64,000 nt of DNA. Origin: Deltaproteobacteria bacterium. Lineage in GTDB: Bacteria; Desulfobacterota; Binatia; HRBIN30; CADEER01. The first letter of the stretch is position 1, and each line of letters opens with the position of its first letter. The notes beneath the pieces were generated by a model. The model saw nothing but the letters and a program-made list of their open reading frames with translations, searched no databases and was not told the origin of the DNA. Shown piece by piece: positions 45,134-51,400 of the stretch. The translations under genes and the position numbers were made by a program. Where the stretch lies: the NCBI GenBank assembly GCA_029262455.1, contig JAJCZJ010000069.1:18200-82199 (forward strand), in the 5' to 3' direction.

Positions 45134-45952
45134 CTACTCTCCTGTGACCTTGGGCAGAATTCCTCCGGGCCTGCCGAAGTGGGGTGTGACGTCGTCAGTG
45201 CCTCGCTCGTCTGGGGTTGGCGCAATGAACGCCGCCCTTTGGCGGTCGTAGTAGAGGCAGCCGATTTCTTTCGGATCGCCGCGGCCAATATAGGTCGCTG
45301 CCTGGTCGAGCATCCCGATCCATCGTCCCTTGAGATCGACGAGATCGATGTTCGTCGCGAGATGTAGCCGACTGAAGTCTGCCGGCTGATATTTGCCGCG
45401 ACGTTTTAGCATCTCGAGGAGCGAGAGCGGGGTGAAGCCCGGGTCTTTACCGACCGCTGCCCAGCACAGGGCGCCTAGGGGCAGGATGTCTGTGTGCGCG
45501 TGCATCACATCGAGAAAGTCGCGTGCTTCGTCGCGTCCGGCCAGCGCGAGCACCTTGTTGATCGCTAGATCGACAGGGTGCAGTTGGTAGCCGGTGTGCG
45601 GATGTTGCTGCGCCGGCATGAAGCGCCAGGCCGAGTCGTGCGCCCACTCGATCTTTGTGCTGGCGCCGTCCTTCGAGACTGTGGCGCGGAGGTATCCGGG
45701 TTGGTTGATCTCGATAGTGACCTCGTAGTCGCTGTCGACGAGCAGAGCGCGGTCGGCCGCGAAGGCGGTGGCGACTCGCTCTTCGGAGTCTTGGAAGTAG
45801 TCGAGGTCGTTGCTGTAGCGTTGCGAGTTCGGTTCAAAGTGAAGCGCGGCACCGCCGGCCAGATGGCTGTCGGGGGAACGATTGACGGCCAATAGCCGCG
45901 CCAGCGAGCTCTGGAGATCGGTTAGGGGCACAGCTTGGTCGCCGTTTCCCAT
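45134..45952 (-). CDS. AbiEii/AbiGii-type nucleotidyltransferase toxin
   Basis: A 272-aa protein of the AbiEii nucleotidyltransferase family. The N-terminal catalytic region has HLAGGAALHFE (GG motif) and RYSNDLDYFQD (the DxD-like metal residues); a helical LHPVDLAINKVLALAGRDEARDFLDV follows. Such proteins act as type IV-like toxins or abortive-infection effectors that modify RNA or tRNA. The 5' end overlaps the upstream 88-aa gene by 31 bases on the same strand, as in two-gene toxin-antitoxin units. Activity and target are inferred from family. Confidence 0.88.
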   Translation of the reverse strand: MGNGDQAVPLTDLQSSLARLLAVNRSPDSHLAGGAALHFEPNSQRYSNDLDYFQDSEERVATAFAADRALLVDSDYEVTIEINQPGYLRATVSKDGASTKIEWAHDSAWRFMPAQQHPHTGYQLHPVDLAINKVLALAGRDEARDFLDVMHAHTDILPLGALCWAAVGKDPGFTPLSLLEMLKRRGKYQPADFSRLHLATNIDLVDLKGRWIGMLDQAATYIGRGDPKEIGCLYYDRQRAAFIAPTPDERGTDDVTPHFGRPGGILPKVTGE

Positions 45953-46188
45953 GCGCCGCGATCACCGTGTTTTCTGAGTTGGTCGGCGACCCAACCGACG
46001 TCCCCCACGGTGATTATATAGTTGGGGTCGTACGACCAGAAACACTGCGTTTGGTAACGACGGAAGGCCCGCCGCGCCTCGCGGACGCGCACCATCTGCC
46101 GCGCATCCTCTGGGCTGAGTTGCCGCCGGCTTTTTCGCCCACCTCTGCCGCCGATCTCGGCTAGGTAACGCTGGACGTCTTTGTTCAT
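45922..46188 (-). CDS. Small partner (probable antitoxin) of the AbiEii-type gene
   Basis: An 88-aa basic protein, EIGGRGGRKSRRQLSPEDAR near residue 11 and a helical MVRVREARRAFRRY. This N-terminal pattern is common in small proteins encoded just upstream of AbiEii-type toxins, so I take it as the antitoxin; no HTH is obvious. It overlaps its partner by 31 bases. The -10-like TATGAT ends six bases before the ATG, with no Shine-Dalgarno, so the message may be leaderless. Confidence 0.75.
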   Translation of the reverse strand: MNKDVQRYLAEIGGRGGRKSRRQLSPEDARQMVRVREARRAFRRYQTQCFWSYDPNYIITVGDVGWVADQLRKHGDRGAWETATKLCP

Positions 46189-46194
46189 TTTTCT

Positions 46195-46223
46195 ATCATA
46201 AGCAGCTTGTGATTATATGCAAA
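46195..46223 (-). promoter_or_regulatory. Predicted leaderless promoter of the AbiEii-type pair
   Basis: Minus strand: TTTGCA (46223-46218), 17-base spacer, TATGAT (46200-46195), then AGAAAA and ATG at 46188. The predicted RNA start is at or one base from the ATG. Confidence 0.55.
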
Positions 46224-46245
46224 GCTCGGTGAGAGGTTTTTTGAT

Positions 46246-46290
46246 CCGCAGATGACGCAGATGGCCGCAGATTTGGCGGTCAGGCCCCAA
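46246..46290. repeat. CGCAGAT-type repeat, copy 2
   Basis: CCGCAGATGACGCAGATGGC then CGCAGATTTGGCGG and TCAGGCC. It lies between the AbiEii-type pair and the RHH/PIN pair. Confidence 0.8.
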
Positions 46291-46357
46291 GCCCCATAAT
46301 CTGTGGAGGAACTCCTTACCCCCTGGGCTGGGACTCCCTCAACTTCCGCTTTCGCCA

Positions 46358-46386
46358 TTGATGCTGCTCTCGTGATGCTCTAGCAT
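46358..46386 (+). promoter_or_regulatory. Predicted leaderless promoter of the RHH/PIN pair
   Basis: TTGATG (46358-46363), 17-base spacer, TAGCAT (46381-46386), seven bases to the ATG at 46394. Same geometry as the promoters at 22811 and 46195. Confidence 0.55.
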
Positions 46387-46393
46387 CAGGTGC

Positions 46394-46633
46394 ATGCGCA
46401 CCACGCTTGATATTGATGATGACGTTCTCCAGGCTGCCAAGGAATTGGCGCGCCGCCAGAAGAGGACGGCTGGTGCGGTCATTTCGGACCTTTCGCGACA
46501 GGCGTTGACGGCGCCGTCGGTGTCCGCGCGCGCCGAAGTGGAAGCGGTGCACGGCTTCCGTCCGTTCCCCCGCCGCGGGGAAGTCGTCACCAACGAAGTG
46601 ATAGACAAGCTGCGCGACGAGGAGTCGGTCTGA
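46394..46633 (+). CDS. vapB: Ribbon-helix-helix antitoxin (VapB-type)
   Basis: A 79-aa protein. Residues 1-45 are a ribbon-helix-helix DNA-binding fold (MRTTLDIDDDVLQAAKELAR), and residues 50-79 are a toxin-neutralising tail (EVEAVHGFRPFPRRGEVVTN). It should bind its own promoter and neutralise the PIN toxin encoded next. The toxin frame overlaps its stop codon, a coupled TA arrangement. Its ATG follows a -10 box by seven bases. Confidence 0.9.
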   Translation: MRTTLDIDDDVLQAAKELARRQKRTAGAVISDLSRQALTAPSVSARAEVEAVHGFRPFPRRGEVVTNEVIDKLRDEESV

Positions 46634-47058
46634 TCGCGCTGCTCGACATCAACGTGCTGATTGCGTTGCTTGATCAGGATCACCTGATGCACGCGGAAGC
46701 GGTTCGATGGTTCGCGACCCAGGCCGATCACGGTTGGGCCTCATGCCCGATCACACAGAACGGCTGCGTAAGAATCATGTCCCACTCGAGCTATCCGAAC
46801 CCGCTCAAGGTCGGGGACGTCATCGAACGATTGGCAGAAGCGACCGCGACTTCGCTGCACCAGTTCTGGGCGGACGATGTCAGTCTGTTGGACGGCGGTG
46901 TCGCGGATCACACTCGCATCCATGGCCCGCGTCAGGTGACCGATCTCTATCTGCTGGCACTTGCACTTCGCCATTCCGGGATATTCGCGTCCTTCGATTC
47001 TTCGATCCCATTGAGCGCCATCAAGGGCGCCGCGCGCGAGCACTTGGTCACGCTCTAG
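46630..47058 (+). CDS. vapC: PIN-domain ribonuclease toxin (VapC-type), probable CTG start
   Basis: A 142-aa PIN domain. The first catalytic Asp is in ALLDINVLIALL, then EAVRWFATQ, the middle acidic residues near DDVSLLDGG, TDLYLLALAL (third acidic residue) and ASFDSSI at the end. The only standard start in frame, GTG 46654, would remove the catalytic DxN strand. Reading from CTG 46630 restores LIALLDINVL, matching relatives that begin with Met-Ile-x-Leu-Leu-Asp; this CTG shares CTGA with the antitoxin stop. Expected activity is RNA cleavage. The 3' part lies antisense to the long frame of the GxxExxY gene. Confidence 0.85.
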   Translation: MIALLDINVLIALLDQDHLMHAEAVRWFATQADHGWASCPITQNGCVRIMSHSSYPNPLKVGDVIERLAEATATSLHQFWADDVSLLDGGVADHTRIHGPRQVTDLYLLALALRHSGIFASFDSSIPLSAIKGAAREHLVTL

Positions 47059-47517
47059 CCGTCCATTTTGGCGGTCCGGTCCGTGAGGGCGTGAGTGACT
47101 TTTTTTTCCGCAGATGACGCAGATGGCCGCAGACCAGGCGGTGGGAGAATGGACGAATCGTTTGTGCTCCAGGCGTTGGGTGCCGAAGTTGAGCAACAGG
47201 CCAGTCTGGTGGCCCGAGGCTTTCAGGTAGTTGACGATTTGCGCGTCCTCAGAGCCGCTAAGCGCTCGCAGTGCTTTGAGCTCGACGACGACTTCGTCGA
47301 AGCAACTGAAGTCTGCGCGGTAGGTGCACGCAAGGTGCGTCCCTTTGTATGACAATGGAAGGTCGGCCTCTTTCTGGAACGCGATGTGACGCGCCCTTAG
47401 CTCGATCACCAACGCCTCTTGGTACACAGCCTCTAGAAACCCCTTGCCGAGCTGTCGATGGACCTCGATTGACGCACCGATGATCGCGTAGGTTCTAGGA
47501 TCATCCACTGAGTCCAT
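46741..47517 (-). CDS. GxxExxY family protein, C-terminus extended through a repeat
   Basis: Residues 1-125 match the GxxExxY family: EVHRQLGKGFLEAVYQEAL (motif GFLEAVY), EADLPLSYKG, YRADF and VELKAL, ending LLLNFGTQRLEHKRFV. This nuclease-like core is usually ~125-135 aa. Here no stop follows; the frame passes through repeat copy 3 (giving AICVICGKK) and on for ~110 residues antisense to vapC, ending at 46741. The true functional part is probably 47517 to about 47130. The family's role is unknown. No Shine-Dalgarno is visible before ATG 47517. Confidence 0.75.
   Translation of the reverse strand: MDSVDDPRTYAIIGASIEVHRQLGKGFLEAVYQEALVIELRARHIAFQKEADLPLSYKGTHLACTYRADFSCFDEVVVELKALRALSGSEDAQIVNYLKASGHQTGLLLNFGTQRLEHKRFVHSPTAWSAAICVICGKKSHSRPHGPDRQNGRLERDQVLARGALDGAQWDRRIEGREYPGMAKCKCQQIEIGHLTRAMDASVIRDTAVQQTDIVRPELVQRSRGRFCQSFDDVPDLERVRIARVGHDSYAAVLCDRA
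47108..47142. repeat. CGCAGAT-type repeat, copy 3
   Basis: CCGCAGATGACGCAGATGGC then CGCAGACCAGGCGGTG, preceded by a run of eight T. It separates vapC from the conserved part of the GxxExxY gene and is translated as part of that gene's tail. Confidence 0.8.
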
Positions 47518-47568
47518 AGGTAATCAAAAATATCAGTAATGTATATGAAGCAACTATCTGCCACCGAG

Positions 47569-47588
47569 CCATCTGCGAAATCTGCGGA
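47569..47588. repeat. CGCAGAT-type repeat, copy 4 (inverted)
   Basis: CCATCTGCGAAATCTGCGGA; its reverse complement TCCGCAGATTTCGCAGATGG matches the other copies. It lies between the GxxExxY gene and the RHH/Doc pair. Confidence 0.75.
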
Positions 47589-47639
47589 CAAATCTTTACT
47601 CGGCAGGCCGGGGATCCTCCTTCGCTCCGCGGAGCAAAG

Positions 47640-47682
47640 GCAAGGGTGAGGCGCCCTGATGGGATTTGAACCGATCGTCTGA
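47640..47682 (-). repeat. tRNA T-arm-like repeat, copy 2
   Basis: On the minus strand: ATCGGTTCAAATCCCATCAG then GGCGCC and CCTTGCCT. The segment has a TTCAAAT T-loop with a 4/5-paired stem, but no matching acceptor 5' strand within ~80 bases, so it is not an intact tRNA. It aligns with 45051-45097. Confidence 0.5.
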
Positions 47683-47710
47683 GGCTTCTCTATGGTTGTG
47701 TTCACCGGAT

Positions 47711-47734
47711 CAAGATATGTCTTGACATATCTTG
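47711..47734. promoter_or_regulatory. Palindromic operator of the RHH/Doc pair
   Basis: A perfect inverted repeat with 10-base arms CAAGATATGT / ACATATCTTG around CTTG. It overlaps a -35-like TTGACA (47722-47727) and lies 22 bases before the antitoxin ATG, so it is the likely site for RHH antitoxin binding. Confidence 0.75.
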
Positions 47735-47750
47735 ACAAAGTGGCGAGTCT
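47722..47750 (+). promoter_or_regulatory. Predicted leaderless promoter of the RHH/Doc pair
   Basis: TTGACA (47722-47727), 17-base spacer, GAGTCT (47745-47750), six bases to ATG 47757. The geometry equals that at 22811-22846; the -10 box is weak by itself. A second TTGACA lies at 47732. Confidence 0.45.
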
Positions 47751-47756
47751 ACTCCG

Positions 47757-47969
47757 ATGGCGGCGGTAAAGTTTAGTTCGAAGATGGATCCTCAGGTGCT
47801 CGACGAAATGCGCGTGCTTGCGGCTGAACAGGGCAGGACGCTGTCGGCGGTGCTGACTGAAGCTAGTGCCGAGTACCTGGCGCGGGCTTCGGTGCGCCCG
47901 GCTTTTAGGGATGCGTCCACCGAGGTGTTGGATACACATGCGGACCTGCTCGAGCGCCTGGCCAAGTAA
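47757..47969 (+). CDS. Ribbon-helix-helix antitoxin paired with Doc
   Basis: A 70-aa protein with an RHH-type N-terminus (VKFSSKMDPQVLDEMRVLAA) and a short acidic C-terminus (EVLDTHADLLERLAK). It should repress its own promoter through the palindrome at 47711-47734 and neutralise the Doc-type toxin starting 16 bases downstream. Classical Doc partners are Phd-fold, so an RHH partner is a mixed pairing. Confidence 0.85.
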   Translation: MAAVKFSSKMDPQVLDEMRVLAAEQGRTLSAVLTEASAEYLARASVRPAFRDASTEVLDTHADLLERLAK

Positions 47970-47985
47970 GATCGGCTAGTTCCGG

Positions 47986-48372
47986 ATGGCCCTCGTTACG
48001 CTCTTCCTGACATTGGAGGAGGCACTAGATCTGCATCGAAGGCTCCTCAAGCGGTTTGGCGGCCTCGATGGAGTTCGCGATCGCGGCCTACTCGAAAGTG
48101 CGCTGGCGCGGCCTCGCTCGGGTTACTATCAGTCGCTTTCGGAACAAGCCGCAGCTCTGTTGCAAAGCCTGGCGGGTAATCATGCGTTCGTCGATGGAAA
48201 CAAGCGAATGGCTTTCGCCGCCTCGGCGGTTTTCCTGCGTATGAATGGCTTTCGCCTCGATGTCGCCGCCGACGAGGCGGAGCGCTTTCTGATTGACGAT
48301 GTGATCCAGGGGCATGCGGATGTCCCGATCATTGCAGAATGGTTGGAGCGATTTCTTGCCCGGTGCGAGTGA
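47986..48372 (+). CDS. doc: Doc/Fic-family toxin (death on curing)
   Basis: A 128-aa Fic-fold protein of Doc length. The active-site loop is HAFVDGNKRMAF, which has the HxFxDGNKR form of Doc proteins. Upstream helices read LHRRLLKRFGGLDGVRDRGL and LLQSLAGN. Doc phosphorylates elongation factor Tu in the well-studied phage P1 case; the target here is inferred only from family. Its neighbour is the RHH antitoxin 16 bases upstream. Confidence 0.93.
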   Translation: MALVTLFLTLEEALDLHRRLLKRFGGLDGVRDRGLLESALARPRSGYYQSLSEQAAALLQSLAGNHAFVDGNKRMAFAASAVFLRMNGFRLDVAADEAERFLIDDVIQGHADVPIIAEWLERFLARCE

Positions 48373-48382
48373 CCCTTAGTGT

Positions 48383-48393
48383 TCCGCAGATGA
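48383..48393. repeat. CGCAGAT-type repeat, copy 5 (short)
   Basis: CCGCAGATGA just after the Doc stop equals the first ten bases of copies 2 and 3. It is short enough to be chance alone, but its position completes the flanking pattern. Confidence 0.4.
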
Positions 48394-48441
48394 ATTCTTT
48401 GGCCGTTCGCGAGAATTGGCTCGATTTGCTACGGCGGCTGC

Positions 48442-51400
48442 ATGAGGAAGGCTCTTTGTTGGCTGGTGTTGTCGGGGCTGGTTTCGAGTGCGGCCTTGGC
48501 GGAGATGCCCTATCCATTGAACCCACGTCCTTGTGGTTCGACTGCCGATTGTATCGAGGCGACTGACTTTGGGTCGTATCTCTTTCTTCCGGTTGCGGAC
48601 CCTCCACTGTTGCCCGATGACTTTGGGAGCGACAATTGGAAGCTGACGAGTGAACCGACCGGCGATGCGGAGATCGATGGTAATCTGCAGGAACTCCTCG
48701 GGGTCAAAGGTGCGAGTGTCGATCTCGCTTGGCAGACGACGACCGGCCGGCCCGATGTTCTGATCGCGGTGTTGGACTCGGGGATTCGTTGGCAAGACCC
48801 GCAGCCCGATCTGGTCAACAAGTTCTACCTCAATCGCGGCGAGCTGCCGGTGCCTCAGCGCAGTGACAACGCCGAGGACCCGTACGATCGCAATGGCGAC
48901 GGGTTCTTCAATATCGCGGACTACCTGGCTTCCGGGGAACTCGAAGCCGACGATCGCGTTTCCGACCGCAACAGCAATGGGATCATCGACCCCGAAGATC
49001 TGATCTTCATTTTCTCCGACGGTAGGGACGACGACAGCAACGGCTATGTCGATGACATCAGCGGTTGGGACTTCTTCGAGGACGACAACAACCCGCTCGA
49101 TGAGGTGCGATACGGTCACGGTACCGGCGAGTCGAATGACTCCGGTGCCGAAGCCAACAACGGTCTCGGCGGCGTCGGCACCTGCCCGAATTGTATGCTG
49201 CTCGAGGTTCGTGTCGGCGACAGCTTTGTCGCGGACGTCAACGCTTTCGCGCAGGGTGTCATCTTCGCCGTCGATAGCGGCGTCCATGTCGTTCAAGAGG
49301 CGCTCGGTAGTTTGAATCAGACGACGTTGGGGCAGGAGGCAGTCGACTACGCCTACGACAACGGGGTGGTCGTGATCGCTTCGGCAGCTGACGAGGAGTC
49401 GAATCACCACAACTATCCGGCGAACTACAACCACACGGTACAGGTCAACTCGGTGAAGCGCTTTGAAGATGTCTCGGGCATCGTGCAATCGCCGCGCTCG
49501 TATCTCTACTTGAACGGTTGCACCAACTACGGCGGCCATATTGCGTTCGCCGTACCGTCGTCGAGTTGTTCATCGGAAGCGACCGGGAACAGCTCGGGGA
49601 TGGCCGGGTTGGTCGTGTCGGCCGCCCTCAACGCTGTCGATCGCGGAACGATTACGCGATATCCGCGCGACGATGGGTCCTTGGCGCCGTTTGCTCTGTC
49701 AGCCGAAGAGGTCAAGCAACTACTATCGCTGAGTACCGACGATATCGACTTCTCGGCGCGGCCCGAGGAGGGTCTGGAAGAGAACTACTCATCGGAGATC
49801 GCTGTTCCCGGAATCGGCGGTAGTGAACGTTTTCGCTCGATTGCAGGCTGGGACCAGTATTTTGGATACGGGCGGGTGAATGCGGATCGCGCGGTGCTGT
49901 GGGTCGACAGTGGACGCATTCCTCCCGAGGCTTCGATCGCGGCGCCGGCTTGGTACGCGATCGTCGACCCGGAAGTGACGAGCGACCTGGCGATCAGCGG
50001 ACGCGTCGCGGCGAACCGCGCCAATGGTTGCATGTATGAGCTCGCGGTCGCGCCAGGTATCCAACCTCTCGCTGACGAATTTGAAGTAGTGGCCGGTGGT
50101 GAGTGCGCCGCTGCCGCGGGTGGTGTCGGGTCGGTCCCGATTGCGGCGTTGCGCAGCCGCATGCCGGCTGGTGTTGAGGGTCCGGCGCTGACAGCGGATG
50201 GCGAGCCGGATCCCGATCGCTTCACTTTTACCGTTCGCCTGCGCGCGATCGATGACCGCGGCCTGGTCGGTGAAGATCGTCGCGTGTTGGCGCTGCACCA
50301 CGACCCGGATCTCGTTCCGGGCTTTCCAATCGCCCTCGGCAGTGATGGAGTGTCTGCGCCGGCCACGGCCGATTTGGACCGTGATGGAATCGAGGAGATC
50401 ATCTTCGGGACGTCTCAGGGGATCATTCATGCGTTGCGCGCTGACGGCAGCGAAGTTCCGGGTTGGCCGGTCACGACCGACGACCTCGAGCTGCACGACG
50501 GATCTGCGGGATTTCGGGACGGTACAATCGCCGCGCAGCGACCGACGGCCGTGCTCGGCGCGGTCGCGGTCGGCGATGTCGACGGCGATGGAACGCTCGA
50601 GGTTGGCGCGGCAGACCTGAATGGCCGCGTGTATCTGTGGAAGAGCGATGGTACGCGGGTCGCCGGCTTTCCGGTGGGCACGCTGCCGCAGTATTCGAAC
50701 TTGCTGCGGTCGGAACGTGATTTGTCTTCGGAAGCCGGTCGTCTGCCGGATCTCGAGAATCGACACGATAGAGACAACCGAGTTGGTCGGGCGATCGCCG
50801 GCGGCCCGGTCTTTGGCAACCTCGACGGCTCGGCGGATGGTTCGCTGGAGATCCTCGCCGGCAGCTTCGATCGCCACATCTATGCGTGGCATGCCGATGG
50901 TACGGCCGTGCGCGGCTGGCCGGTGTTGCTCAAAGATCCGGCGAAGGTCGAATCGGTGGACCCGGTCTCGAACGAGGTCACTCTGGTGGCCGATAGTGGT
51001 GCGCGGATCGGGACCAAGGTTCTGGTGCCGCCGTCACTCGGTGATATCGATGGCGATGGAACCTTGGAAGTGTTGGCCGTCGTCAATGAGGAGTATCGCG
51101 AGGATCCGAACGCGATCTTCACGAACCCGATCGTAAACTTGTTTCGCGCGGCCGGGGTTCTCGACTCGGGGAACACGCGGATGTACGCGATCCACGCCGA
51201 CGGAGTTGCGCACGGTGACACGCCGCTGGATCGCGGTTGGAACCCCGACGCGTTCGTTCAGGGCTTTCCAGTTCGCACAGCGTTGATGACGACCGAATTG
51301 CTTCCGCTGGTCGGCACTGGGAGCAATGGGCCTCCGGCGTTGGCCGATATCGACGGCGATGGTGACGTCGAGATTGCGACGATGTCATCGGTGGGTCCTG

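Noticed and set aside
46654..47058. PIN toxin starting at GTG 46654
   Set aside because: It would lack the first catalytic Asp strand; CTG 46630 restores it.
47640..47760. An intact tRNA gene
   Set aside because: Only a T-arm-like segment is present; no matching acceptor 5' strand, D-arm or anticodon arm in the expected distance.
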